A stretch of DNA of 64,000 nucleotides. Origin: Dryomyza anilis. Taxonomy: Eukaryota; Arthropoda; Insecta; Diptera; Dryomyzidae. The translations under genes were made by a program, and so were the position numbers. The notes beneath the pieces were generated by a model that saw only the letters and a list, made by a program, of their open reading frames with translations, was not told the origin of the DNA and made no database searches. The stretch spans positions 44,368,791 to 44,432,790 of the forward strand of contig OX638132.1 of the NCBI GenBank assembly GCA_951804985.1, written 5' to 3'. Shown piece after piece: positions 22,537 to 34,909 of the stretch; the stretch's first letter is position 1; each line of letters starts with the position of its first letter.

Positions 22537-22951
22537 TAGAGCTTCCAAATTTTGGGATCCCGGAGAATATTTGTACCGAAAATCCCGAAATGAAATCCCG
22601 GGATTTCCAATCAAAATAACGTGTAGAAAATATTAAAACTATTAAATTTTAAATTTTTTACCCTAAACATAAAATTATTTTTAAAGTTATTTTTTTACCT
22701 TCAGTTGCAATGCTCGTACGCCAATAAATCATAAACCATATAATGTAATTTCCGACTCACATTTTCTTGTGATAAATTAAGACCTTTTACAACTATGGAA
22801 AAAATATGCCGATCCGACTTAATGTGTAAAATTTACTTATTTGGTACATGTAATACAAATTTCAATCATTCGGGACATAATCCGGGATATATCCCGGGAT
22901 TATTTCTCTAATCCCGAAAGTCCCGGGATTGCTTCGGGATTGGAACCCCTA
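22537..22951. mobile_element. hAT-like non-autonomous element with 8-bp duplication
   Basis: 415 bp flanked by the exact 8-bp direct repeat ATAAGTAC (22529-22536 and 22952-22959). Ends: left TAGAGCTTCCAA, right reverse complement TAGGGGTTCCAA. Both ends continue into clusters of TCCCGGGAT and CCCGAA words in inverted arrangement. No coding capacity. Confidence 0.8.
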
Positions 22952-23768
22952 ATAAGTACGTATAAATAATAACACTGTGCGCACATTTGGCAAAAATTTT
23001 CGACACCAGAAATGAAAGTTACATATTCTTATGGATTTGGACATTCTAAGAACAATGGCGTTTTCAGTTTCAGTCCCCACACGTCCAGTTTCAAGGATAT
23101 TTGACAAAAACGAAAAACTACGTTTTTGAGGATTCTATTGGTTGGTAAGCGTTGATTATAATGTCAGACTTATTTTTATTTTATTCAAAACATGCATAAC
23201 AGAACCTAAATTATATGTACATATCAATTTTTTAACAGGACCTTCGATATGAAGAAAAAAGGACTAATTTTTAGGCTGAAAATAGACCCATTTTTGAGCA
23301 CTTGTTTCTCAATACCCAGTTGTGCACCATTCCTATGCTTTGCATTATAACTTAGCAAATCTCATAGATTTCAATCCTGTTTTATTAAAAAAAAATCGTA
23401 AACGTCAAAATTGGGCATACGAATTAAAAAAGTGAAAAGTTTTAGAAAAGCAAGTTTTTGAACCAAAAAGTTTCATATCTAAGGTACTGTCAAAGGAATT
23501 TAAAAAATTGATATGTACATATAATTTGTGTTGTGTTATGCATGTTCCCAAATAACCACTTTGTGGCAACTTAAGAGGTAGCCACACAATTGCCATTAAA
23601 GTGTCTGTTTCAAATCATGCGAAATATACATATTTGCCACCCAATTGCCAGTCAAAAAGCCCCGTGGCGAGGCTTAGTTGCCACAAATTTCGATCTATTA
23701 AAGTGTCGATTCACCTCTTTGGAACTTGAACTGTAATATTAAATGTGGAACTTGTGTGGATTAAAAAT
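22952..23768. other. no gene; small palindromic element likely at 23528-23722
   Basis: TTTGTGGCAACTTAAG near 23550 and TTAGTTGCCACAAA near 23680 are inverted, with ATTAAAGTGTC at both sides. This may be a tiny inverted-repeat element. The rest is unassigned. Confidence 0.35.
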
Positions 23769-24396
23769 AAACCAGTTGGGCGGTTAGATTACATGGGAAA
23801 TATTAAACAAGGTGTTATTATGAAAGTTATTGTTATCAAAATTATAGTCGGTCTAAGCCGACTACAAATACCCTACACATATGTGTGGTTACCATTCAAA
23901 GTGGTATATAGGTCATCAGGGTATACGAATCCTGAAATTAACTACAAACTTTAAATCGCTGAAGAATTTCCATTCATTTGATACCCATATTTAAAAACAA
24001 AATCGAAATTCGGTACACCTACATTTCGATTTTGTTTTTGAGAACCACAAGTCTTTTCGTCGGAAAACTTTATTTCCATGTATTTGAGCATGATGTCAAT
24101 ATTAATATATTTGACCAAAAAAGTTTACCTAAGCACGTATACAGTAAAATTGATTTGTAGACGTAAATTTTATATGAGGTATTTGCACATAAGTTCGGTT
24201 CTCAGTACACAATAGACCGATCATGCCAATTTTCTTGTTCAGACAACTTAATATCTAAGTAATTTAAATCTAGAGTTGCATTGGTCTAGCTCTTCTACTT
24301 TTTCTGTAATCGTGATTTCAACAGACAGACAGAGGGACAGACAGACAGACGGACATCGCTAAATCGAATCAGGGGGCCATGCTGATCAAGAATATA

Positions 24397-25309
24397 CCCA
24401 ATAAACCAAAAACCTGGATATTAAGTGATTTTCGAATGTATTTTGAACATGGATATCGAAGCTTTCACTGGAGAAAAGCGTTCAACTTTTTGTAATTGTA
24501 AGCTTGAAAACCATAGCGTTCTCCAGAAAACTGAATCTAACCTTTACCTAAACTTGAATTCCGATATTCAATATATATTCGAGGTTTAACTTAATTGTAA
24601 GCTATAAATAAAATGTGATTCGAACTTCAAATTACACTTGAATTCAAGCCCAAATATTTCCCTAATTAAAAGTTTAAATATAAAATAAAAGAAAAGACAT
24701 ATAAATTATAATACTTTATATTAAAAGGAATTAAAGTATGTTCTACAGCTGCAACAGCACCTGCACCGGTGGCAGTGTACAGGAACTTCTTGTAAAATCC
24801 ACGACGTGCCTCGAAGATCAAACCAGTGAATCCAATTGCGCCACTGCGATGTATAACATTGTCAGGTTCACGAAAATATCAATGTTGTCTGCGTATGAAT
24901 GAAAATATATTAATATTTCATAAACGTATTCGTAAAGCTTGCCCACTTACATTGTATATCAGCTCATCGTCGTTTTCCGTGCAGTAGAATTCTAGGGATG
25001 ACTTTCGTGTTTGAATCTGCACTTATATTTTAATTGATTTGTCTGTTTGCCAATTCAAGCGAAAAACAATGATCTCATATGTAGTGGTGAAAAAAATGAA
25101 AATTTTCTTGTTGACATTCAATTTATCACGTCACTGGGTTGCCACTGAGTAATTTTGTGTAGTGAATTTCGTGTCAAGTTTTTTTTAACTTCGAAAACCA
25201 ACGTTGGAATAACATTCATTTCTTCGGCTTGATCATGACATTGCATCCACACTGGTTGTGAAAGAAAATTCTCCAAATTTATCGAACCTTAACCTCATTG
25301 CTTATTGGG
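24397..25309. mobile_element. TA-flanked element carrying a host gene fragment
   Basis: Comparison with the uninterrupted copy at 18820-18835 shows 913 bp inserted in a TATATATA stretch with a net gain of one TA, so the duplication is TA. The ends are inverted: CCCAATAAAC at the left and GCTTATTGGG at the right. The interior has no transposase. It includes two exon-like blocks with an intron on the minus strand (24738-25015), described separately. Confidence 0.75.
24738..25015 (-). pseudogene. captured exons resembling MICOS subunit Mic26/Mic27 (apolipoprotein O family)
   Basis: Minus strand. The first block (25015-24951) reads SSLEFYCTENDDELIYN and ends at a donor GTAAGT. A 62-bp intron (24950-24889) ends TTTTCATTCATACGCAG, a fine fly acceptor. 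The second block (24888-24738) reads REPDNVIHRSGAIGFTGLIF followed by EARRGFYKKFLYTATGAGAV. Mic26/Mic27 proteins of the mitochondrial inner membrane have a comparable membrane region with a glycine-rich GxIGFxGLI segment, then basic residues, then a second glycine-rich hydrophobic segment. The frame does not pass cleanly across the junction (a base seems lost near TTTTCGTG), and only a fragment is present. Retention of the intron implies capture as DNA, not as mRNA. Identification is from memory of the family and not tested. Confidence 0.6.
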
Positions 25310-26114
25310 TATATACTTTTCCATACCGGAGATGCTTTCTTCTGGGTCTTACAAACGGCGTACCAAACTGAATATACCCTTTCACTCTTAGTGTAGGGCA
25401 GACATGTCAAACACGCGGCCATCAATTTTGAAGTGCAATGATAATTACCACGGGCCACATGTTCAAGTTTAGAAGTTACAACTTAATTACAACCTGAGAC
25501 GATTTAGCGATGTCCGTCTGTCTCACTGTCTGTCTGTTGAAATCACGTACTTTAAAAAGGGTCCTTTTTAAGGACATCTATTTTGAAGTGCAAGGATAAT
25601 GACCACGGGCCACATGTTCACGTTTAGAAGTTGCAACTTATTTTTTCTAAAAGCTCGTTCTATCTAGCATTTCTAGTTTAAGAGATATTTAAATATGAAC
25701 CACAATACAAAAGTGATTTTTGGCGAATTTTTTGTAAATTTGAGCCACTGTATCTCTGGAAGTAGTTGACGAAAAAATAAAAAAAAAAATTGGTCAGTAC
25801 ATATCTGGGTACCCTTTATCAGTTGCATACATTTTTTTGAAATCGAAAAGGTAAAATCTCAAATTTGATTTTTTTTGGTCGATTTGGTGTGGAATATGTA
25901 CGGAATAAGAAAAATATATTTTTAAGAATTGAAAAATTTTAAAAATATATTATTTTCAGGCGTTAAAATGATTATTATGTTAAATAACGGAGAGATATTC
26001 AAGATTACCGTTTATTCTTGGTTAAAAACTTATTAATTTATTTAAAAAAATCAATATTTTTATATTTTCCAAAATTTAATAATGAGAAATTGAGACTCGA
26101 AGACTCGAGTGTTA

Positions 26115-26754
26115 TAGCCCTATTCTAACGAGCAATGACAATGACAAAGTAATGACTAAAATGAGGTGAGGGACAATTGTCACGAAATGGTATTCTAGCA
26201 GCAAAGTGACAATAAAAACAATGACAATTGTTATGAAATTTGTCACCACCTAAAGAGGAAATGACAAGGAGTTTATTCTTTAAAATATATGTTATGCACT
26301 TTATTGAAACCTACTATATCTTCACATTGAGAGGCAAATATAACAACGGATTTTTGTCGCGATTCGGTTTTCTGCGACTTTCAGATGGAAATCTCAGTTT
26401 AATTTATTTGGAATTGAAATTTGTTTTACCAAATTGTAATTATATTTGCGACTTGCAGAAACGACCGAAACTCAATATTAACATAATGCACGTCGGGTAA
26501 ATCACTTTTGTTGCAAATAGTATGGAAATATCACGTGAAATATGTTCGAATATTTAAATTTAAAAATTGTTAACATTTGAATTTTAATTTTTTGACAGTT
26601 AATATTGCAAAAAGCTTTTCACCACTGAGTTGAGTTTCAATTTGTCACGTTTAAAGTAGAATACAGTAACAATTATTTATAACAAAGGCATGACACGGTG
26701 AATGCCTACATTTCAATGACTAGACTTTGTCATGAAAATGCCAGAATACGGCTA
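26115..26754. mobile_element. Harbinger-like non-autonomous element with TTA duplication
   Basis: 640 bp with ends TAGCCCTATTCT and AGAATACGGCTA (inverted) and TTA on both sides (26112-26114, 26755-26757), as in PIF/Harbinger insertions. Sub-terminal AATGAC words are frequent. No transposase. Confidence 0.7.
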
Positions 26755-26877
26755 TTAATTTATTTTCATAATTTTCATTTTAAATATTATACATGGCGTT
26801 GAACAAATGGCATAACAAAAATGTTTATCTTTTTTTCATCAAGTAATATTGTTTTTTATTCATAAAATTCAAAATTT

Positions 26878-27310
26878 ATAGCGAGCACTGATAATGACAA
26901 ATATTAGTTGTGTGACTATTGTCACGAAATGATATTCTAGTAATAAAATGACAACAGAAACAATGACAAAAGTTATGAAAATAGTCACCATCTAAAGAGG
27001 AGGTGACTAGGAGTTTATTCTTGAATATATGTATGTTTTGGAAATTTTTACGCTCTTGATTGAATTGCACCATATTTTTCTGTTAAATCTTTATCGCTAT
27101 ATGAATTAACCGATATTTGTCGCGGATCGATTTTTAATCACTTTCAGGCAATGAACTGTGTTTATTAATTTGAATTTTTATATTGGTCTTGAAACTTGCA
27201 ATTATCTTTACGATTTGCAAAAACGTCCTAAACACAAATTCACGCCGCGTAATCAATGCAGTTTTATTGCAAATATTACAAATTTCACGTAAAATATCAT
27301 CAAAAAATTT
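26878..27310. repeat. partial direct copy of the 26115 element
   Basis: Follows the first about 430 bp of 26115-26754 in the same orientation (TCACGAAATGRTATTCTAG, GGAGTTTATTCTT, TTTGTCGCG) but is clearly more diverged and lacks the right end. Confidence 0.65.
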
Positions 27311-27639
27311 GATTTTATGAATTGAGACAAAAATCGCACCATTTAAAAAAAAAAATTATCCTTTTAACGAGGATCAATGGAAAATGTTATCATCTTAACA
27401 TTATATTTTATTTTCCAACAGAAGAACCAAATGTAAAAAACGAGCGAATTTTTTTTGTATGATACACAATTGCGGCCCGCCTCATCTTTTAAGTTGCCAA
27501 TGCGGCCCGTGATGCCAAATGAGTTTGACATGCCTGCTCTAGTGTATAATAAAATAATTCATACTATTAATATGCAAATTATAATTTTCATTAAATATTA
27601 AACGATAACCCTAAAAAATACAAATATTTGTAATCATAA

Positions 27640-27963
27640 ATAATATAAATGTTACCGGGACCTCTGCTACTGGATTTTGCTGGAAAACCCCAGATGCATG
27701 CATCTCGCATCTACCGTGTAGTCTGATTGGGTATTGGCATTGATGACGCAGGAGCCTATGTACACCAAAGATGTGCAGAGCGTGATGCGACACCACTGGT
27801 TGCATGCCTTGCGCATCGCGGAGGTCGATTCAACTTCATATTGCACCATTTCAACTAATTGCAATATGAATTTAAAACTCACCGGATCATGATGAGACAA
27901 TAGCAATTCCAAATAGTACTTTTTAACAAAATGCTTTTGGCTTTTTGTTCTTGATTGCAACAC
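27640..27963 (-). pseudogene. exon-like fragment of unknown origin
   Basis: An open minus frame (27667-27963) with C/G-ending codons over its second half, reading ACNQWCRITLCTSLVYIGSC and then VINANTQSDY. This codon pattern is unlike the AT-rich noise around it. A possible donor (CCGGTGAGT) lies near 27880. I do not recognise the protein. It could be another captured exon or a decayed host gene. Confidence 0.3.
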
Positions 27964-28309
27964 AAGGCAGTTTGTCCAAAAAAAAAGAAACTTACATTTT
28001 TTAGAACAGTTGTATTTAATTTAAATCATGTTTAATTTAATGTGTCATTAAGATTATAGACACATGAAAAATTTTTATGTATCTATTTTAAATGTATATT
28101 TCGAGTGCTCAAATGTGCGTTTCAGTCATTCGGGTGGTCATCTTCTCCGGATAATGTAGTTATGATCGATGTAGTTATGATCGGACCATTGACTATTTAG
28201 ATAATGTAAACCCTGCTATGGTGAGTATGACAAGGACATGATAAGGCAATGATCATGTTTTCTCTAATAGGGGTTACTCGACAAAAATAAATTTCCACTA
28301 GGGTAATAA
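27964..28309. other. nothing recognised
   Basis: AT-rich spacer. Confidence 0.4.
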
Positions 28310-29510
28310 CTACTATATTTGCCTGTTATTGCGAATATTCACAAGAAAGATATAAGGTGTGAATCACAGCTACTGGAATAAAGGGTGTTATTTACTCTTG
28401 AATAACATGGTGTTCTTTTTCATTCGAATAATTACAACAGTGATTTGTATTTATATTTGCCTGTTATTGCGAATATCTTTGTTGTATATCAGTAGCAACA
28501 TTTCAATACTTCTTAATATACGGTCAACTAAAAATATATGTTTTATTTACAAATCCCTTATTTTATTAACAAATTGTCTTATTTCTTTAATAAGTACTTT
28601 TGTTCCATTGACAAAGTATACTTATATAATAAACGAATTAATTTTGAAAGATTCTGTTCGACGAACCTATTCATTATCTTCCATAAATTAATTTATTTTG
28701 TTTGAAAACTATTTTTTTTAGCCTTTATAATAAGGAGGTCAATTTTCCTCCCGTTATAAAATCACATAATCATAATATGGAGCTTAGATGTGGTTAAAAT
28801 TATTTCGTACAAGGTAATTAAAGTACTGTTTTGCATTTTGTTTTGTTATAATTTTAATACAAAGAATCTGCACTTCATTTCAATAATGTAGTGCAAACGC
28901 GAACACAATGGAAAATAATAGAATAAATCAAAGCGTCATGACGCGTTGTTTTTTTTTTCTCAAAAATTTAACAAATGGCTTGTTGACATAATGAATATCC
29001 GTTTTGTTCATGTAACTGAGAATTATTTTGAATTGTTTATTAACAAATGCAGCCTTTCTATTTACAAAAACCATTGTACATGTGACAAAAATTGATTTTG
29101 TTTTAGTAACAAGTGTAAAACCATTTTTTTTTGTTTAATAAATAAATGAAAATTTGTAAGATTTACGAGTATATGTTAATATAACAAGTACAGAAAAATG
29201 ACTGGTACGGATAACAAAATGTTTGTGGCAAAAACAAAAAGATTTGAAAATCGTTGTTTAATAAACAAAAACATGTTTAATGCAATAATGAGGCGTTAAA
29301 AATGTTCATTTGTGAATGCTACCACAGGAATTTTTTGTGTGTAACAGGCTGTTCATTTTCATTCGAATACTTCAGTGATTGGTATTTGCCTGTTATTGCG
29401 AATATTCACAACAAAGATATCAAAGTAGTAATCACTGATACTGGAGTATTTTAGTAACAGGCTGTTACCGTTACTTTTGAGTAACAGTGAAAAAATAACT
29501 GTTATATCAG
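28310..29510. repeat. dispersed repeat, short copy, with nested element
   Basis: The outer part (TTGCCTGTTATTGCGAATAT, AACAGGCTGTT words) recurs at 54190-54660. Inside it, 28490-29342 matches 54700-55090 and 56395-56620 and ends in AGGAATTTTTTGTGTGT, the inverse of the ACACACAAAATTCCT start at 54670. This copy lacks 1.3 kb of interior present in the other and looks like a deletion derivative. Confidence 0.55.
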
Positions 29511-29844
29511 CAAATATCGGCACATGCCTAAGTGGCAAACGCATTATGGGGAAACTTATGGTGTGTATTTCAGCAGCCTTAATAGGGTTAAACAAATGTT
29601 TTTTGTATTCATAAATATTAAAGTGTTCTTGTTATTATTTTAACAAAATTGTTTTTATTTTTAGGTTGTGAACGAAATGGACGAGTACCATTTTAGCTTT
29701 GTGTGCATTAAATACTGCGGACATCGATGCATGTACTTTTCTAATCATCTAACCGGAAACGCAACCCCCGTACATATTAAACATTTTATGTTTAATTTTA
29801 CACATATTTAATTTTAGAAATGCTGAATTTTACACATTTTATGA

Positions 29845-30048
29845 TTATGTTTCACACCAGAATAGAGTAATTTTCCACATTTTAATGTTCAATTTTACAC
29901 ACATATTGTTGATTCTTAAAGTTTAAATTTAAACATTAGAGATTCAATTTTAAACGCGTGTTTTAAAATGTAACTATAAAGCGAGGAAACAAGTTGCCTC
30001 GCTTTATTATCGTAAAATTACACAATTTTTCTTTTGTGTGTATTATTA
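29845..30048. repeat. dispersed repeat, second copy of 17385-17555
   Basis: Matches 17385-17555 and adds a perfect AAAGCGAGG...CCTCGCTTT hairpin near 29978-30007. Confidence 0.6.
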
Positions 30049-30394
30049 TATTTAGAATCATGTTTGAAATTGAAAAACTTACAAATGAAATTGAAATATT
30101 TCATTTTAAATTGAGATTATTCGAAATGAAATTGGTATTTTACAATTAATATTGAAAAAATCCGAAATAAAATTGAGATTTTTCCATTCGAAAATGAAAA
30201 AATTCCAAATAAAAATCAATTTGAAAATTTAAAAATTCCAAATTGAATGAAATTAAGAAATTAGATATTGAGATATTCCTTATGAAAGTTGTAACAAATG
30301 AAATGGAAATAACAAAGAAATTTAATATAATTTAAATATTTTTTTCGCACGCCGACAATACATACATAAATAATTTAATAACGATGAACATAAA

Positions 30395-30870
<476 letters not shown>

Positions 30871-31239
30871 GTTACTCCAAAGGGTTTTTGTCACTGAAAT
30901 CATTTGCAATTTTCTGAATTTTAATTGTTAAATACTCTCTCGACACACTTATAAGGTAACACAAATGTCGTAGTAGACAGCAAGAATCAGGCAAACTAAT
31001 GCTATAAAAAGAGAAATGAGAGGTTTCCATATTAAAATCCTTCTCTTGTCCCTTTTTTACAATTTTGAAATATTGCAATTTTCTAATATAAAAATTATAT
31101 TCGGTTTGATTTTACGACAAGGCCAATTTCAGATTAGAAGTGTTTTTACTATTTTTAATACCTTTACATTTTAATGTTTCATATTGATAAATTTAAAATT
31201 TTATTTAATTCAATTTTTTTAATTAAATTATTTAAAAAT

Positions 31240-31292
31240 CTTATACCTCAGCGAGCCCCTTAGGAGTCGCGACCCATCGGTTGGAAACCAGT
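31240..31292 (-). mobile_element. end of a hAT-like element
   Basis: The reverse complement reads CACTGGTTTCCAACC...GGGTCGCGACTCC, resembling the CAGTGGTTCCCAACC...GGGTCGCGACC ends of many hAT elements. The other end was not found. Confidence 0.4.
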
Positions 31293-31510
31293 GATATAAA
31301 CTAATATGATTTCGAGATATTTACCGAGACAAAATTTCTGGCATTTTTCAGGAATATTTTGGGTATATTTCCGGCAAATACACAGATAAATGGAATATTT
31401 TGTTGCAGGTTGTCAAATTATGTAGAATTTTATTGGCAGGTTCACGGCATATTTTGTGTACGGGTAGAAAACAGACAGCTTATGATACAAACACCGCCTT
31501 CATCTTTTTT

Positions 31511-31713
31511 TAAATCAAACACACGATGTTGATATTAATTTTAAACAAATGTTAATTTTATTAACATAATTAAATATATATATTAAGACAATATAAAAAT
31601 GAGTTTAACGTTAAACAAACATAAAAGTTAGCAAAAGTAAAATGTTAGCGCAGCTCACGTCTGTTCATCTACGCGGTCGGGTAGCAACTGCCGACACAGC
31701 AACACTCTCGCTC
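31511..31713 (-). repeat. LTR-like direct repeat, copy 1
   Basis: About 200 bp repeated at 33438-33630 (TCAAACACACGATGTWGATA, CGACACAGMAACACTCTCGC). On the minus strand it contains AATAAAATT. It flanks gag sequence, so the pair is probably LTR sequence, with this copy downstream. Confidence 0.55.
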
Positions 31714-31714
31714 A

Positions 31715-32270
31715 TTACATTCGGCCACTCCTGATATTGCAGCGACCTCGCTTTAGTTCAGAATGATCTTCATCCAAATAATCGTCAGGAAGTTCACATA
31801 GCGTATGCATTTGATTTTTCGCAATTTTCCGGCTCACTACGTGGATGCACCTTTTCACAGTCTTGCACCGTCTACGACGTAGTGGCTGCGAACATTTGGT
31901 TGAAATGTGACCGATCTCGAAACAATTATAACATACAATTGGTTCTGGCTTCGTATCGTTGTCACTCGGTTTCAAATCATCAAGTGTTCGATTGTTTACA
32001 ATTTTACTCATATAAAATCGATTGGGTGCGCAGCTCTCTACATGCTTCAAATAATCGTCTAATGTTTCACGCATATGTTTCATCGAATTAAATTTCAGCG
32101 CCGCAATTGAAACCTAAAGATCTCGATTCTGCAATCCATCACGCGTATATTTGATAACAGCGGACTCGCTTAGCTTAAAACGTTTACCTAAAACACTCAT
32201 TCGAAAACAGTATTCGGTTAATTTTTCGTTCGACTGCACGTTGACGGCGACTGATATAGTTATAATATTT
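31715..32270 (-). pseudogene. LTR-element gag with zinc knuckle
   Basis: The minus strand reads NEKLTEYCFRMSVLGKRFKL (a gag helix region), a stop near 32118, then the open frame from 32083: MKHMRETLDDYLKHVESCAP, and a CCHC knuckle CYNCFEIGHISTKC. The gag protein would package element RNA. The frame ends at 31715, directly at the LTR-like repeat, so protease and pol are missing. Confidence 0.75.
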
Positions 32271-32455
32271 AAAACATATTGCTAGAATTTCCCTAAAAAT
32301 ATGTGGTCCGAAAATGGGCTTGATCCGCCCACTTTTTTTTACATTATTTTCCGGGTTTTAACCTATATTTCCCAACTCGTTTTTTCATTAAACCGTTCGC
32401 AAATTTGTCATTTTCCCTTGAAAATATTTCAGCAGCTATGTTCATATTCAACTGT

Positions 32456-33163
32456 TTTTATACCCTACACTAAGAGTGAAATGGTATATTCAGTTTGGTA
32501 AGCCGTTTGTAACACCCATAAGGAAGCATCTCCAGTATGGAAAAGTATATAAATTCTTGATCAGCATGACCTCCTGACTCGATTTGCCCGTCTGTCTGTC
32601 CCTCTGTCTGTCTGTTGAAATCACGATTACAGAAAAAATAGAAGAGCTAGAGCAATGAAACTTACTTACTTAAATTTAAATTACTTATATATCAAAGCTG
32701 TGTGAAGAAGAAAATTGGCATGATCGGTCTATTGTGACCTGAGAACCGACAACTTATGTTCAAATACCTCATATAAAATGTATATCTATAGATCAATTTT
32801 ACTGTATACGTGCTTAGGTAAACTTTTTTTGGTCAAATATATATTGACTCATGCTCAAATACATGAAAATAATGGTTTCCGACGAAACGACTTGTGGTTC
32901 AACAAAAAAAATCAAAATTGGGTACATCTACCCATTTGTAAATATGGGTATCAAATGAATGGAAATACTTCAGCGATTAAAAGTTTGTAGTTATTTTCGG
33001 GATCCGTATATCCTGGTGACCTATATATCACTTTGAATGGTAACCACACATATGTGTAGGGTATTTATAGTCGGCTTAGACCGACTATAATTTTGATAAT
33101 CCTAACTATCATAATTACACCTACTTTAAAATATACCATATGTCTAACCTTCCTTACTTGTTT
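32456..33163 (-). repeat. dispersed (RGAC)n repeat, copy 3, inverted
   Basis: Reverse orientation of 18268-18925, with GTCTGTCCCTCTGTCTGTCT in the middle and ACCTTC...CCTTACTTG at its far end. It lies between the gag remnant and the second LTR-like repeat. Confidence 0.75.
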
Positions 33164-33437
33164 TTGTTTCCTGTTGCAACTTTTTTTTTTGTTTTTGTTT
33201 TTTTCTTTATTCGTTATATTTTTCGTTTCGTTTATTTCGTTTTCACTTGGTTCTCGTACATTTCGTTCTCGTTCTCATTTCGTTTTCGTTTACTTTTCGT
33301 TCTCGTTCGCTTTTCATACATTTCGTTTATCGTTTGAGTTTTGTTTCACGATTTATATATTTACTTATGCTTATGTGCATTGGCATTCTGCGAATTTTTT
33401 TTAAATATATAATTATGCTCATCCCACTTCAGAACTT
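33164..33437. repeat. pyrimidine-rich TTCGTTTTCG tract
   Basis: About 170 bp (33170-33340) of T-rich, TTCGTTYTCG-like simple sequence. The Phe/Ser-rich frames through it are low-complexity noise. Confidence 0.6.
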
Positions 33438-33630
33438 TAAATCAAACACACGATGTAGATATTAATTGTTAATTTTATTAACATAATTAAATATATAAAT
33501 TAAGACAATATAAAAATGAGTTTAACGCTAAACAAACATAAAAATTAGTAAAAGTAAAATGTTAGCGCAGCGCATGTCTGTTCATCTACGCAGTCGTATA
33601 GCAACTGCCGACACAGAAACACTCTCGCTC
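33438..33630 (-). repeat. LTR-like direct repeat, copy 2
   Basis: Partner of 31511-31713. On the minus strand it begins AGAGCGAGAGTGTTTC, a word that also occurs at 46919-46934 just after a SINE. Confidence 0.55.
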
Positions 33631-33636
33631 TTTACA

Positions 33637-34840
33637 TATTTAAAATATGCGATCAACATGTACTTGAAAAGGGTCTAAAAATGTCTTCAAAATGTTACAA
33701 AATTACTAAAAAAACTGATTAAACAGTTAAAATTACGACCCCCGAATAATATAAAATTATGTGTATAATGTCCTTAAGAACATTTATTCTGTATTTATTG
33801 AGTAATGGTTATTATAAAGTCTATATGCGCATCACTTATTTCCTCTATTTTGCATTTTACCATCATCACTTTGCACATTTGAAATCAAATACAAACATTA
33901 TATTACATTAGACCACCCAAAGTTTAGTGATATATTTATTTTCATATAAAAAATTCTGACAGAATTTTTCACATTATCACAAAACGATAATCAGAAAATG
34001 TTAAATCTTAAAATATGAATATGAAAATGTTCTATGATAAAAGTGTGTTTTATGGTAACACTGTTCATTTTATATATATTTTTTTTCATCAAACGATAAT
34101 CATATTTTTTACGAAGCGGTGATAAAGCTTTTCACTTCACCTCTTCATAGATCGTGACTATACTAATAAGTAATAATAAGTCTACATATAAAACAAAATG
34201 TATTTTAATTTATTTAACGAGAATCAGATTTTTTACTAAGCGAGAATAAAGCTTTTCACTTCACCTCTTCATAGATCTTGAATCGAGAACTGACTTCAGT
34301 ATTGAGAAGTCATGCCTGAATAATGCATTTAATTCAGGCATGCATTCTGATCTGAATTGTCCAGCCCTGAATATGCAGGATTGATTTCAACCATGAATTC
34401 TTCAGTGCTGAGCAATTTTCTGCTGGGGTTTGCTATTGCAAATGTTATTAAAAGAATTTGTTTAACAACATTATTATTTTGTTTGAAAGCGCTCGAATTT
34501 GGTAATGGCAGTTTCAGAAGAACGATATATGGTTAGGTTAAGAATAATATCAGTAAGCCTGATTAGAAAACCTGATCAGGATAGCAACTTCAAATAGCGT
34601 CGCGCTTTGATTCAGGCACTGATGTAAATTATCATTAGCTTATTTGAAATCAGGCCTGATCAGACAATGGTTGCATTTTGGACTAAATTTCTACTCGGGT
34701 ACATCCGTATATTTATAGAAAGGACCTTAGAGAAATTTCCTTTATACTCTAAACTGTATAATTAAATTCATGTATTAATTTCATGTATTTTCTTAAATAT
34801 GTATATGTGTACTTCTTTTTGCATTTGAAATAATGGCCAC

Positions 34841-34905
<65 letters not shown>
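33637..34905 (-). repeat. inverted arm A1 (pairs with 45185-46606)
   Basis: Reads inversely to 45185-46606 from ATATTTAAAATATGCGATCA through CACCTCTTCATAGATCGTGA, TCAGGCATGCATTCTGATC and GAAATAATGGCCACGG into a (TA)n tract (34848-34905). Its position directly upstream of LTR-like sequence on the same strand suggests it may be LTR U3. It received the gypsy element at 34906 in its (TA)n tract. Confidence 0.7.

Positions 34906-34909
<4 letters not shown>

Larger units (their letters stand above)
23769..25398 (+). repeat. dispersed (RGAC)n repeat, copy 2, interrupted by an insertion
   Basis: Same repeat as 18268-18925, from ACCAGTTGGG to CTCTTAGTGTAGGG. It is split by the 913-bp element at 24397-25309 inside its AAGAATATATATAC segment and cut at its right end by the hAT-like element starting at 25399. 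Confidence 0.8.
25399..27536. mobile_element. hAT-like non-autonomous element with nested insert
   Basis: Ends are inverted: left GGGCAGACATGTCAAACACG, right reverse complement GAGCAGGCATGTCAAACTCA, of the CAGRSRTGTCAAAC type common in hAT elements. Both flanks share AGTGTA, though the 8-bp duplication is imperfect. Near the left end a block with CCACGGGCCACATGTTCA occurs twice (about 25450 and 25607), separated by an inverted scrap of the (RGAC)n repeat. It holds the element at 26115-26754 and its partial copy. Confidence 0.65.

Noticed and set aside
26240..26500. 86-codon frame inside the Harbinger-like element as transposase remnant
   Set aside because: No DDE, HTH or zinc-finger motif; the related copy at 26878 does not keep it open.
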